Positions 11,071-22,789 of a DNA stretch of 64,000 nucleotides are shown here, piece by piece (position 1 is the first letter of the stretch; every line of letters starts with the position of its first letter). The stretch is taken from positions 186,001 through 250,000 of the forward strand of contig BSBM01000191.1 in NCBI GenBank assembly GCA_027924585.1. The letters run 5' to 3'. This DNA is from Larix kaempferi. Lineage: Eukaryota; Streptophyta; Pinopsida; Pinales; Pinaceae. The position numbers were made by a program, and so were the translations under genes. The notes beneath the pieces were generated by a model. The model had not been told where the DNA came from. It searched no databases and worked only from the letters and a program-made list of their open reading frames with translations.

Positions 11071-12690
11071 TGTAATGTCCCCATTTTGACCCCCTTTTGC
11101 ATTAAATCGTAAATGATGTAAATATTGTAATTTAATCATGGTGAGGAGCTCAAGGCCAAGGCCCCACCATTGATTTAGCGTTTTATGTATTGGCAATTAA
11201 AGAAATAGATGCCTATGGTTCTTGTGCTAGATAGGCACAATGTAAATAAGACATCATGTACATACGAATTTTAATGAAAATACCCACAACTAGCTATGCA
11301 ATGCAACAAAGAGATGGGGCATGATTCTACAAGGAATAGGGAGGGAAATTACTCAAACCCTTGAGCCAATGGTGTAATCCATATGTCAATGAGAAAACCC
11401 ATAAACTACCAACTACTCATTTTGGGTTATGGACCCAATCATTTAATTCTTCCAAGAGTTGGTTGAGGCAGTTAATGCCTTGGGAATGAAGAGGTATGGC
11501 AGCCAATTTCGTGCATGGGCAAGCCATCAACCTGGGAAATCGTATTTTGTCTCCTTGGGCAAGAAAACACCCACGAAATGGTGCCCAAAGTCATTCTGAA
11601 CCGATAGTTTTTCCTCTCTCACACAGTCTGAACTACTAGGCTTTCCTTCATCACGTTTTTACCAATTTTCCTGCATTTTTCCATGGCTGGGAGCTCGTTT
11701 TTGCATTGGACAGCAGCTGGGAGAGAAGGGCCACGATTTGGGACTGTTATGGAGGCCTTTTTTGCCCAGAATGTCCATGGACGTTTTTTTAAAAATGGAT
11801 TTGGCTTCCCCGGGTTGTTCCCCATTTTCTAGTTTCGTTTTTGGGTTTCCCACGTTTTTCTAAAGCTAATGAAAATCCCATCTTTGGGCATCTCACTGTA
11901 AAAACGGTTCTCCATGCCCAGCACTTAGACTTCTATTGTTATGTGCCTCCCTGTTTTGAGTTGAACCTGTGAGCAATAAACTTGGAGTGGTAGTGGACAG
12001 AATTGGCTTGATAAACCTAGTGAAGGGAGTAACCTCTCAAGAAGATCAAGAGGGTTGGCTACTCTTCTATGCACACCTGGGACACTCTAGAATTGGAAGG
12101 TATGGCCTGAGGGACTGTGAATCGGTGAAGGGAATACTTCCTTGAGTAGGGGTGTGTAGGCATTGTGGGTGCCAAGCTAAATAGATCTTGTAGAGATATC
12201 CATAGCTCTGTGGTTGAGCTCACTAGCTTAGCAATTCTTCTTTTCCATTTCCTAGCAGCCTGATAAACCCAATTATAGATTGGCTTGGCTCTTCTTGGTG
12301 TATGCTTGGCTATGTGTGAATCTGATGTTCCCTGATTCATTGTAGAGATCATGCCCAACTCGGGGGTGGCAGTGTGTTGAGATATTGATGAGCACAACTG
12401 GCCTATGGTTGGGTGGAACGTTGCAGTTGCATAGCCAGCTGCTTGGGACTACTTTGTTATAAGATAAGTATTTTCCTGTGTTAACTTGCAATTATTTATT
12501 TGATGAAATCTTGAATGTATGATGGATGTGTTACCGAAATTATTTCCGCTATGTTTTTCTTATAAAAATACATTTCATATGTTCTTTTATATTATGTGTG
12601 AATGCTTAGTTAAAAGTTCATGGGGCTAGATGCCCGGTTTTAGCATCACGTCCTCTCTATCATGCTGGTATGGTAGGAGGGGACGTTACA
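11071..12690 (+). mobile_element. S1: solo LTR nested in T1
   Basis: A 1,620-bp segment opens with TGTAATGTCCCC and closes with GGGGACGTTACA, a near-perfect terminal inverted repeat beginning TG and ending CA. It is flanked on both sides by CTTTT (11066-11070 and 12691-12695), a 5-bp target-site duplication. It contains no coding domain; an AATAAA lies at about 11974 on the plus strand, which sets the likely orientation. It is best explained as a solo LTR left by recombination between the two LTRs of an element that inserted into T1. Confidence 0.8.
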
Positions 12691-12795
12691 CTTTTAATGA
12701 TATTTAAGCTACAAAGGAGCATATATGAAGAAAGACCACCTAAAAACTTGAAGAAACTTCAGGAAAAATCAAGAAAATTCAAAAAAATTCAACAA

Positions 12796-12811
12796 GCTAG
12801 TATGGTCACCA
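12796..12811 (-). promoter_or_regulatory. Primer-binding site of T1
   Basis: Three bases inside the 5' LTR the minus strand reads TGGTGACCATACTAGC. The complement ends in CCA preceded by an acceptor-like stem, as expected for a tRNA 3' end. I cannot assign the tRNA with confidence; arginine-type primers are known for other Tat elements. Confidence 0.6.
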
Positions 12812-12814
12812 TTC

Positions 12815-13500
12815 TGATAACAGTGTTTAGTGCAGGGTTGTGTCTACACTAGTTTAACTATATTCCTAAGGAATGGTGAGTTCCTACATCGGTAACTTGA
12901 AAATATTATTACAAATTTTCAAAAGATCTATATCTATTCATCAATCAAGGCAAACATATTTAAGATCTAAAACCATCAAGAATTAAATTCATACAAGATA
13001 AACCAGATTTAAACTCATAGATGGTAGAAACTAGAATCTATTGATAAAAGAACAATGGAGAAATACATCCTTACCATGGCATTAGATATGAATCCTTCCT
13101 CCATTGACATGAGCTTCCTTTCCTTCACCCTAGCTTTTGAAGAATTTGAACTCTTTCTCCTCCTTTGGAATCTTTCTAGCATTCCTTTGCTCTTCCTTTG
13201 TCTTTCTTTACCATGCCCCAAAGCCTTTCTTATATGGCATTGGGAAATGTGCCTTATGTTTCTCTTTTGAGTGTGGGATAATCCATTTTAGATTATTTTA
13301 GCTTGAAAACCCACTTTTCATAGTTTTTAAGTTTTTTGCACCATTTAAAATGATTTTAAGCACAATTAATGCATTTTAATGCATTTCTTAGAGAGGATTC
13401 ATCTCTGCATGAACTTGTGTCATGTCTTCCTGTTGCAAGTGCATGGTAAAAATGCACTTCTTCCGTCACTTGACTAAGGGTGTTAATTTTATTGTTAACA
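12815..13500 (-). repeat. 5' LTR of T1
   Basis: Starts TGATAACAGTG and ends ATTGTTAACA on the plus strand, 686 bp, homologous end to end with 2997-3683. The primer-binding site on its inner side marks it as the 5' LTR of a minus-strand element. Confidence 0.88.
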
Positions 13501-13505
13501 ACAAC
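13501..13505 (+). repeat. Target-site duplication of T1, right copy (ACAAC)
   Basis: Identical to the five bases before the left LTR; the host block resumes here and reaches its TGTGATAAC end at 13515-13523. Confidence 0.85.
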
Positions 13506-13766
13506 TACACTCTATGTGATAACGGTAGTGTTAGAGCAATTTTTATTCGTTGATTTAGGTCCTATTTTCGGGTATTTTGGATTTACTAATCCATTCCCAC
13601 CCAAGGTAGAACCTTGTCCATTCAAATCTAACACCTATAGTAACCTAGATCTATAGTTGATTTCACAAGTTACTGTGAAATATTAATTTTATTTTATAAA
13701 TTCGTATATCCATCATTGTCAATTTGAATTCTAAGTCATATCTCAGTAGCTCATTTTACGATCTAG

Positions 13767-14041
13767 GATCCAAGCACCAAGATATCCCAATTTGTCTCAT
13801 ATTTCTTATTTTTATCAACTACCTTGGTCTTGTTTGAGTGGGATTTCTCTTGTGGAAGACCAAAGGGTCTCCCCCTTAGCCTTCTCATACATTTGGATTA
13901 AAGTGACAAGCACCTTATCCGGAGTTACAACCACTCCAAGACTTGTGAATTTGGTACTTGAACTGTCACCTGCCTGGATTCCTATACCTCCATCGTCTTA
14001 GATAGGATGCACTCAGTGGCAGCTAGAGTTTGTGTGATAAC
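13767..14041 (+). repeat. Dispersed leader block, copy 2
   Basis: Begins GGATCCAAG, contains GTCTCCCCCTT and GATAGGAT, and ends TGTGATAAC, like the blocks at 2821 and 48598. It lies about 520 bp beyond copy 1 once T1 is removed, so the two copies are neighbours in the older sequence. Confidence 0.45.
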
Positions 14042-15874
14042 ACGTTTCATGGTATCTTTAGAGCTTCTTTGCGCATCTTGGATTTCTATGGTTAGGTTCT
14101 TACCCTTGGATATTGGAGACAACGTTTTTGGGAGAAAAATGTAGGGTAGACTTGTGAAGAAAAGAGAAGAGGAGGAAGTCTTGGCTTGGAGATAATGTTG
14201 GAAGGATTCTTGCACTTCTTTTTATTGGAGCTATGGTTTGATGATTTAATCTAGCTAGGACATTTTCCATTGTTGGATTTTGTAGCCTTGAGAGTGTTGA
14301 TGATTCTCTAGATTGAAATATCGAACAACATTCTCCAGAGACTCCCCCAAAGGGGTCATGAGAATTGACCAATAGATAAAGGAGGATGGCCCCAATGTAG
14401 CCTTGATTAGACATGAAAAGTGACTAAGAGTGAATAAGGCTCGAGGTGCTTCGCGTTAATTAGTCATGATAAGTGGTTAAGAATGAATAAGGATAGAGTT
14501 CACATTGCATACTCTATGATGGAGTGCTCCGAGAAAGAGTTATCTATTCTATATTAGAGTGAGTTGACTTGTTTATTTGATAGGGGATTTCATCCCTTTT
14601 TGAAATATGCAAACTTTAATCTAATGTTTATTTTGACATAGGCTCTAAGTGTTTTGGACTTCTTATAGTGGGGTTAAATCAACATTAGAGCTCTATGTGA
14701 ATAGACATGCACGTGAGGAGATGGACATCAATAAGGGCAGATTTTATATGATGAAGAAATACCAAAAATTGAAGTCAACCATTGAAGAAGTCCCAAATAG
14801 CTTTGAAGAACACCCAAAGAAAAACTGAAGACAAGAACACAAGTCGATGTTGAAGATGAAATAGAAGATGAAGATCAAAATTAGCGAGTCGACCCCATCA
14901 AGTGTACAAGTCACTCGAAGAAGAAAATTCAAGTGAACTGAAGAATACAAATAAAGTGCTCACACACTTCATTTTCACCATCACATCATCATCTCTTCTC
15001 CACTTGTGTGCACTTTCCAAGGAAGGCCTAGTAAAGGCAAGAAGCAAACAAATTTGGTTTCTCATCATCTGCTAGTGTTTTGTTATTTCTCCCTAGAGGT
15101 TTGCTGGGGTTTCTTGTGAAGAAGGGAACACTCTTATGTGTTAGGGTTTCTCTTCATGAATGGTATTGTACTTGAATTGGATTGATTTATTCTAAGAAAA
15201 CTTGTTTGGATTTTCTCCCTATTGGGTTTCCCAGGATAATATTCTTGTGTGCATGGCTATATTTCTATGATCATTTATTTTTGCTACAATTTAAGTTGAA
15301 ATTTTTAGTGTGCAATTATTCAATGAAACCTATGGGATGAAATGAATGCTTGAAAATCATTGTGAAATAATTATCAATATCTGGAAATAGTTTAAAATTC
15401 TTCAGGGTAGAGGCTATGGTATGTGCTTCATCATTAAGCTTATAAATGAAGTTTCTAGCCATACAAATCTTGTGTCAATTTTAGCTTGATTTTCGACTAA
15501 ATGAGTTCCTCATATTTTTCTATTTACATTTATTCCTGATCTTGATTTGTCATCTAAAGAAGAATATAAAGGGGTTAACTTTGTTGTTGTTACTTATATT
15601 GTAAAGTACATTCTCAAAACCAAATATTGGTTGATATGTTGCCCTAGAAGGGCTAAAATATTACCTCATTGGTTGGTGTCTTTTCTCCTTCATTGCCAAC
15701 AAATTTATCATTGTTTGAAAGTAAATTAGCGCAATTCTTCCACTGTTGTTTTGTAATTTAATTTACAACAGTCCCACAGAATAAAATTATGGGGATAAGA
15801 TCCCAATAACCTTCTAGAAAGAAAGTGAAGTTTTTGAATTGCATTGAAGTGTCATTTCAATGAAATTTCCAACA
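14042..15874. other. Non-coding sequence; right end possibly a Copia LTR
   Basis: No domain is recognisable in any frame. The end reads TTTCCAACA, followed by TGGTAACAAAGG at 15875, which differs at three of twelve bases from the common Copia primer site TGGTATCAGAGC. The final few hundred bases are therefore likely the 5' LTR of a plus-strand Copia element, but I could not find the left LTR boundary. Confidence 0.3.
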
Positions 15875-15886
15875 TGGTAACAAAGG
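15875..15886 (+). promoter_or_regulatory. Degenerate initiator-Met-type primer site (C4)
   Basis: TGGTAACAAAGG directly after a CA end. It matches TGGTATCAGAGC at nine of twelve positions and stands about 290 bases before a Copia gag remnant. Confidence 0.4.
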
Positions 15887-16166
15887 GATTTGTAGTTGAT
15901 ATCACACATGAATAAGGGTAAGTATATTTCAACTAGTGACAACTTGGGACATGTACTTGATCTTGTTAAGTACATTAGCTATGAAACCCCACTTTTCTTG
16001 AGATGAGCGACTTTGGATTTGAGGAGTTGCTTTGTCTACTTCATATACTACTGATTTTGTCCACCTAACACTTTTTCAGGATGTATAAAGTTACTCTTTG
16101 ACCAAATAGTGTGACAAGTTCAACTGAGCTTCAAATTATGTTCCATCTCTCAAGCTCCAAATCCAT

Positions 16167-16894
16167 ATGGAAGAGGTTGCTCTTTGGGAACATGCTGAGG
16201 ACATTCCAAAATCTAGATATACAACATAGCTGGTAGCTCATATGAAGAACAAAGCCAAAGTGAAGAGAATAATTTGTGATTCTATAGAGGATCATTTCAA
16301 TTCACACATTATTGATAATAAGTCAAGTAAAAGCATGTTTCATTCTTTGATCATGTTATTCCAAAATTCTTGTGCTTCTCAAGAAATGCTCTTACAGTAC
16401 CAACACTTAATAGTTTGTATCACCAAAAACGATATTATGTGAACTTTTAGAGAATAAATGAATTCGAAGGATCAATTGGTCTCCATTGGAACTAAGGTTG
16501 GCTATCATGAGCTCGTATCCCAATCCCTTAAAGGACTTGATCCTTTCTAGGTGACTTTTGTTAAGGGTATTTATGTGTAGGAAAATATACCATATTTCCA
16601 AAAGGATTCGATAGATCTTGTACAATAGGAAATTAGATTGCAGTCTTGTGTACAACAACAATCAGAAGTAGATGTTATTAGTCTTGTCAAGAGAAAGAAG
16701 GGTAGCATAAAAAGGTTCAGGAAGAAGGATGGGACATAACACAAAAGGACCTGAGTTAGTAAATGTGGTTTCGATGCCACAAGATGCTTCATTATGCAAG
16801 AAAATATATGTTGAAGGAAAATGGTGTGAAGAAAGTTACAGTTGGGACTATAGCAAGTGTAGAAGAGATAACCTCTTAGTTTGAGACTATCTTT
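16167..16894 (+). pseudogene. Copia gag remnant (C4)
   Basis: From ATG at 16167 the frame reads through one TAG to 16442 and shows the Copia Gag helix pattern: an acidic tryptophan-containing start, then KVKRIICDSIEDHF, then a MFHSLIMLFQ helix resembling the usual DALTKLY segment. Beyond 16442 homology is weak and broken by stops, although a lysine- and arginine-rich stretch near 16690-16730 may be the end of Gag. The remnant ends abruptly at 16895, where the LTR of C3 begins. It is a small decayed piece of a plus-strand Ty1/Copia element. Confidence 0.5.
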
Positions 16895-17525
16895 TGTTGA
16901 GATTTTACTTAAGTAGTTACGTTATTGAGAATTCTTTAGAATTTAATTCAATTTATATCATAGCATAATAATTGCATGCATAAGGATCACTAAAAGAAAT
17001 ACATCCACAACATACACAAAGATTTATCCTCGGAAACCCTCTAAGGGAAGAAAACCCAAAAAAACCTCTTTAGTATAGATTCATCAAAAAAGTAAAATGA
17101 CAATACAATGAAGAGCTAAACCTCCCTCATAGAAATATACTCCAGATACAAAGATAAGATAAAACTCGAGATATTAATCTTCCTCCAGTTGTTGCTTCTC
17201 TCTCTTGTGCACTTCCCTCACTGGCTTGATGCGAACTTGGTTGATGTTCAAATGAGGAGGGTGTCATTATTTATACCTTCATTTTCTATTTCCATGTTTT
17301 TGGGGGATTTCTAGAACTTTCACGAGGGTTTCCTTCCTAGAAATTTCTAGGGGTGTTTCCTTTCTAGAATTTTTCGAGGGTTTTCATTCTAGAACTTTAT
17401 GGAGGTGTTTCCTTTCTAGACTTTGTGGAATCTTTTGGGACGACATAGGAAATATTTTGGGACGACATAGGAAATATTTTGGGTCGACATAGGAATATAT
17501 TGCGTAGCTGCATAAAATATCTACA
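16895..17525 (-). repeat. 3' LTR of Copia C3
   Basis: Plus strand begins TGTTGAGATTTTAC and ends ATATCTACA (631 bp). The flank CTACCTATTAGCAAGGAAGG after the end is alignable with the polypurine flank of C2 at 21824 (CTCCCTTTTAACTAGGAAGG), which fixes the inner boundary. The interior shares the GGAAACCCT and AAAACCC patch style of the C1/C2 LTRs. Confidence 0.6.
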
Positions 17526-17789
17526 CTACCTATTAGCAAGGAAGGTATTCTTCTAATGCGATCTTCAATACTGCTTCTGCTGACCCGTACTTAACTATTT
17601 ACTTACTGATATTCCACGAATCTATCGATCACTAGAGGTTTTCTACGAGCAAGCTATCAACCATGTCATGCATCTGGGGATGCAAAATCATACATAGAAT
17701 ATCACTAGTGGGTTCAACCTCATCATCCTTTTGTACCTTATGGATCTCGACATCCTTTCGGTCCTTATGCCATCACAATACTTCATGTA

Positions 17790-17960
17790 GTTCACACAGA
17801 ACTAGCTGGAATCTAGCTCACACATAACTAGCTGGAATCTAGCTCACACATAACTAGGAAACGATCCATCTCACACAGAACTAGGAAACCATCCATCTCA
17901 CGCAGAACCAGGAAACCATCCATCTCACACAGAATCCAGGTAACTATCCAGTTCACACAG
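17790..17960 (-). repeat. Short tandem repeat in the C3 3' region
   Basis: About six imperfect units of roughly 28-31 bp built on CTCACACAGAACTAGGAAAC and ATCCATCT. It lies between RNase H and the LTR, the same place where C2 carries longer minisatellites. Confidence 0.6.
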
Positions 17961-18349
17961 AAATGGGAAAATATCCTGAAAGCTAGCCCTTTTGGTTAGC
18001 ACCACCAGGAATCTATCCCAAAACTACTAGGCATCTAACCACAAGGGTTACACAATCTAGTGCACACACATTATCTATCTATCCCAAGGCCAAGAATCCT
18101 CCAACCCACACAGGTTGGCCCTCCAACTCGAAGGTTGGGCATCCACCAATCCACATGACCTAGTTTTCCATCCCTGAAGACTGGGTATCCTAACCCTATG
18201 CAAGGTCAAGCTGACTTGTGCCTCAGTCGGTAATGTGCCCATGAATGACTACTCACTGTTGCCACACTCTATATGTTACTGCCCATGGAATCACATATGT
18301 AACTCAACACTTCCTCTTAGGGAGGGAATTCGTTTTGCACCATGCCAAG

Positions 18350-18728
18350 CTAGTCCCTTAAATACACAAACTTTATATTTGATGGAGCCTTGGTCAACAC
18401 ATCAGTTATCTGCTCGTCTATTGCAATATACTTGAGATTTATAGCTCCCTTGTGCACCATGTCTTGAATATAATGGTACTTGATCTCAATATGATTGGAT
18501 TTGTCATGAAAGAAAGAGTTCTTAGACAAATTTATGCAACTCTGGTTGTCACAAAAAATACAAGTCACCTACAACTCGAGATCAAACAATCCAACAAGCA
18601 ACTTTATAAACCACACACCTTCGCTACTAGCTAAACATGCTGCTATATACTATGCTCGGTCATATTGAGTGCCACACTGGTCCGCTTCCTGCTGAGCCAC
18701 GAGATCATAGCTGATCCAAAATTGAAGA
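18350..18728 (-). pseudogene. Copia RNase H C-terminal fragment (C3)
   Basis: The longest open stretch (18350-18568) carries the end of a Copia RNase H: IFCDNQSCINLSKN, HIEIKYHYIQDMV and DEQITDVLTKAP. Upstream to 18728 the match continues in other frames (a WLSRK patch), so at least one frameshift and several stops are present. The conserved CDNQSC Asp is kept, but the domain is truncated and out of frame. Part of the C3 pol remnant. Confidence 0.75.
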
Positions 18729-18731
18729 AAC

Positions 18732-21229
18732 ATGATGGAGGATAGTACATATGATGTAGTTATCTGATCATCCAACGTCGAGGATTCATCATCTCTTCTT
18801 AGTAGTGATGTTTTCCAGGATCACGGGGTGTTAGCACTTAGTTGTGACATGGATTTGATATTGAGTGATTTGGGCGTAAAGGACATTGAAGAGGAAGAGG
18901 AGCCCACCTATGAGCCTATGGTTTCTAGAGATTCCTTGAACAACACTCAGATGGATATTTAGGAATCCGATATGCATGTAGATAGGTTGTGTGATGAGTT
19001 GGATTTGGTACACTCTTCATCATCGACAACAAGAGTTGAGACATTCATGATAGGAAATATCCATGAGGAGAGACATGACTGGGAGAAGGCTGACTCTATA
19101 CATATGGGGCAATATGGAGGCCATGAGTCACTTATTTTGGAGGGGCCATTAATGGTTTCGGTTGTAGTTGTAGATGTGTTTATAGGAAACCCACTCCAAT
19201 ATAGTACAGATGTGTGGGATCTAGGTTCAGGTGACACTAGTAGAGTGAATGCACAGGAGGATACCGCAACACACACATGATACAAGAAAACTGTAAAATA
19301 TGAGGGCATGAGTGGCACCCATGGTTTGAGGGGAGAGAATCCAGTGATGATTCTGCATGAGGAGCACTCAGAGTTGCAGGCGACTGAGGAGAGATCTGAC
19401 ACAAAGGGTTTGGATCAGGGAAGGGATCATGATCCATCTCTGTTAGAGAGAGGTTTATCCATGGAAGATATTGTTGATCATGTTCCCTATGGATCAACCA
19501 ACATGGAAGTATGTGCATATAGAGGTTGGATGGACAACTATATGGCGGATATAGAAACACACTAGATCACAGGCTTTGTTGATATCAATGGAGTATTGGC
19601 TATAGTAGCGCATACATGATACTCGATGGATCAGGAGGATACAAGAGTATGCAGTAGCCTACAACAGTACATAGGGGCACACAATGAGATCCCATGGAGT
19701 TTTGGAGTGTTTCCTCTTGGGAGACCACCTGATAGAGATCATGAGCATACCCTTGTACTGAGTTTCTCCATGATTAATGAGGGGAAGGACATGCTTGATA
19801 GGGTTGTAGGACCCTTGATATCCTATATTTTTCGGGGATATCATCTGATGAGGATCAAAGAGCATGATGCTCATAGGTCTACTTCTAGACCTAATTTTGG
19901 GATTGTGGTCATGCCTGTGGGGTTGGCCAACACACTAGTTACTTCCCAGACGCATTTGCAGGAGCAGAGATATTTATTGCTATTACACAACAAGACTTGG
20001 GAGGTTCACCTGAGACAGTTAGATGAGGTGAATGGCATCTTGGATGTAACAACGATATTTCAATTAGGCCATGGGATTAGTACACTAAGTACATAGGGGA
20101 GATTATATTGGTTCGCATGGATTGCAGTTGAGAGAGTATCGAATGCCATCATCTCCTATAGAGATTGCCCCTGTACAGACCCCGAGTCCTCACTTAGGGA
20201 TAGGATAATGAGGGTTAGGTGGGATTTGTAGTTGGTAGATTATTCTTGGTATCTACATGAGTATGGGTCACCGTAGGTGGCAGAGCTATTCTCCAGAGAG
20301 AGGATTAGAATCCATGGATTATTTGAGCACATAGACAGTGAGTGGGTTAGCATATATATAGATGCAGTTTGGTGGGAGCTGATTAGATTATCAGGAGCAG
20401 ATTCATTTATTAGTACTTGGTTTCTACCATAGGATTACATGGATACCCTAATAACTATCAACATGATACGACAGTAGTTCATTGGAGTTGGGTTTGGTGG
20501 ACCCCTTAGTTGGTGGTGGGATCCAGGCATTCATCTGCATGATGGATTGTTTTAGATAGTAGAGGTGATCGACAGAGTTGTGAGGGTGATCGATCCACTA
20601 TATTTATGGGATGATAGTGGAGGAGAGGTTGATATTTATTTATGGAAGACCCGAATTTCTTTCCTGGTATTCAATATTGAGATTGATAGTGGAACCGCTA
20701 TGGAGGAGATGGCCAATTTCCGCTTTTAGGTGTTTATCCGTGGGATTCTTAGGTTTGGATTCATGACAGAGCGGTGTTCTAAGGAGTTTGTGCAAATTAT
20801 GATTGCTTGGCTCTTCAGGGACAGTCAGATGGATTCTAGTATTAGCACTAGGTATACCAACGCTCGAGGTAGAGAGCGCTTCAGATCACACAGGCTAATG
20901 AGGGACTCAGATGAATTCACCTTTTACAGGAAGATGTGTGGTAGGTTTGCATGGAGAAATTGGGTGGATATTATGGTGGGTCAATAGGGCAAGTTGGAAC
21001 CTACATTGATGCAGCCTTCGAAACATTTTGATCACGCATGTGGGATCCTATTGTTAGATTGCATCACAGGTATAATAAGGATGCAAGGTGCATAGTATAT
21101 ATGTGTAGAGACTCACCATTTATCAGATTTCTTTCAAATTCCGGTGATTTCCTCGGAGTATAGGGAAGCATGAGTGATTGAGTTGTCTCTTGAGGAGATG
21201 ATTAGAGGTCATGAGCAGGCCAGAGTCAT
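18732..21229 (+). pseudogene. X1: unrecognised frame of about 830 codons with amber-rich stops
   Basis: One reading frame (codon starts at multiples of 3) stays in register from ATG 18732 to the C2 LTR at 21230. I count stops at 18765, 18960, 19278, 19563, 19617, 20094, 20229, 20274, 20430, 20475, 20553, 20727, 20985, 21093 and 21171: ten TAG, five TGA, no TAA and no frameshift. This fits an intact gene decayed by C-to-T change at CAG and CGA codons. The N-terminal third is rich in acidic and Ser/Asp/Glu residues. The middle has the stretches WSFGVFPLGRPPDRDHEH and RPNFGIVVMPVGLA. The C-terminal half is Trp-rich (PLSWWWDP, DAVWWELIRL) and includes RGRERFRSHRLMRDSDEF. I do not recognise a family. 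It is truncated at the right by C2, probably at the left by C3, and may be an accessory frame of an old element. Confidence 0.5.
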
Positions 21230-21823
21230 TGTTAAATTTTGAGCATTAATTCACAATACTCTAGGATCTTTACTGAGAGAATAACATGCACAGTATATCA
21301 ATGCATATCAATCATAACAAGCATGTCAATCATCACAAGAATCAAAAGCATGAGAGACAAGAGACACAAAGTTTCCATGGGGAAAACCCTAAGGTGAAAA
21401 ACCCCACAACTTCCTCAGAGATAGAGAGAGCAATGGCTCAACCAAAATACATAGAGATAGTCTCCTAGTAGCAGATGATCCTCCTCCTCACTAGTGTGCC
21501 ACTTTCTGAGTGAAGGAAGAATGAGTTTCCGAATGATACAAATAGAGATCTTCTGATCTCTATTTATACTTGACATGTTTTCCAAATATGATTATGGGGC
21601 CGACTTGTCTAACTAGGTATATCAACCATATAATATATAAATCAGGGCCGACCCCACACATGGTGGTCTAATAACCCATCGGCAAGTTCACACACTTGCC
21701 ACACTTGTCAATAAATATGACGACACTTCCGTATAGAGGAATGACAAATCTCTATAGGAGTACAATAATATATAAATGAAATACATGGATTAAATACATT
21801 CCGAAGTTACATATACATCAACA
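21230..21823 (-). repeat. 3' LTR of Copia C2
   Basis: 594 bp, plus strand TGTTAAATTTTGAGC to ATACATCAACA. It is nearly identical in plan to the 5' LTR of C1 (38150-38752). It inserted into frame X1, whose codons run up to 21229. Confidence 0.82.
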
Positions 21824-21838
21824 CTCCCTTTTAACTAG
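21824..21838 (-). promoter_or_regulatory. Polypurine tract of C2
   Basis: The minus strand reads CTAGTTAAAAGGGAG directly before the TGTTGATG start of the 3' LTR, the usual position and composition. Confidence 0.65.
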
Positions 21839-22084
21839 GAAGGTATTTCTCGACACAGGTTTGCTAGCACAAGTCTTCTTCTCTGGATCATCATCGGCGA
21901 ATCATCGTCCTCGAATCATCATCATCATCACAGCTGCTGCTATCTTAATCAATATCTGAATCTACTCATCATAGGAAGTTCTACAGAGCCAGCCCTTTTT
22001 CATACTGGATGTAGGCCCACCGCCTGCAGGTCTTCATCATCTGTGCGAACGGTCTGATAGAGGTGGTCTCTCAGGACTAATTTT

Positions 22085-22620
22085 ATGTGGGGATGCAATA
22101 CCTGACAAGAGAATACTAGGAACATTTATGTGCCTAAGCATGACTGGAAAGATCTCCCAGGACTGATTACATGCATCTCCTTCACAATACCTTTAAAGAG
22201 CATCCCAGGAACATTTATGTGCCGCAACACGACCGGCAAGATCTCTAAAGAGCATCCCAGGACTTATTACGAGCACACAGCTCAACCTCTCGGATCTCCA
22301 GGACTGATTACATGTGAATAGACAATACCTTTAAAGAGCATCCCAGGAATGTTTATGTGCTGCAGCATGACCGGCAAGATCTCTAAAGAGCATCCCAGGA
22401 CTTATTACGAGCACACAGCTCAACCTATCGGATCTCCAGGACTGATTACATGTCTCCGTAGTAATACCTCATCCCAGGAATGATTACGAGCACACAGCTC
22501 AACCGATCGGATTTCTGAGGACTGATTACATACTACATAGCAATACCTCATCCCAGGACTGATTACGAGCACACAGCTCAACCTATCGGATCTCTAAGGA
22601 CTGATTACATGCTATTTGCA
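22085..22620 (-). repeat. Minisatellite A in the C2 3' untranslated region
   Basis: About seven imperfect units of roughly 60-80 bp. The core is CATCCCAGGACTGATTACGAGC followed by ACACAGCTCAACC and TCGGATCTCCAGGACTGATTACATG. Confidence 0.75.
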
Positions 22621-22789
22621 CAACCTGCCACATATCATCTCTGACCTCCAAGTATCAACCTGATACTCATGATCTAACTGATTATCATCACACGAAGCAT
22701 CATCCTGATGCTCATGAGCATATTGATAATCATCACTGTACCGTCCTGGTACATATCATATGGAGCAACAGCCTGAATCTCGTCATCAT

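Larger units (their letters stand above)
2997..13500 (-). mobile_element. T1: complete but gutted Tat-type Gypsy retrotransposon
   Basis: Two LTRs in direct orientation (2997-3683 and 12815-13500) are flanked by the 5-bp duplication ACAAC, so both outer boundaries are exact. Reading the minus strand, the order is 5' LTR, primer site, non-coding leader, the end of RNase H joined to integrase, an archaeal-type RNase H, a long 3' region, a polypurine tract and the 3' LTR. Gag, protease and reverse transcriptase are absent, so this copy can only have moved with proteins supplied by another element. The interior carries a nested solo LTR (11071-12690) and a tandem duplication. By eye the two LTRs differ at about 35-40 of 687 positions (near 5 percent), so the insertion is old. 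Confidence 0.88.
16895..18728 (-). mobile_element. C3: 3' end of a minus-strand Copia element
   Basis: Contains a 3' LTR (16895-17525), a polypurine-type stretch, about 0.8 kb of 3' untranslated sequence with a short tandem repeat, and the end of RNase H (18350-18728). At about 18728 homology to other Copia copies stops and the unrelated frame X1 begins, so the rest of the element was lost at that breakpoint. Confidence 0.65.

Noticed and set aside
14744-14950. Minus-strand frame with a hydrophobic phenylalanine-rich start
   Set aside because: It is antisense to a GAA/AAG-rich stretch, a common source of false hydrophobic frames; no homology.
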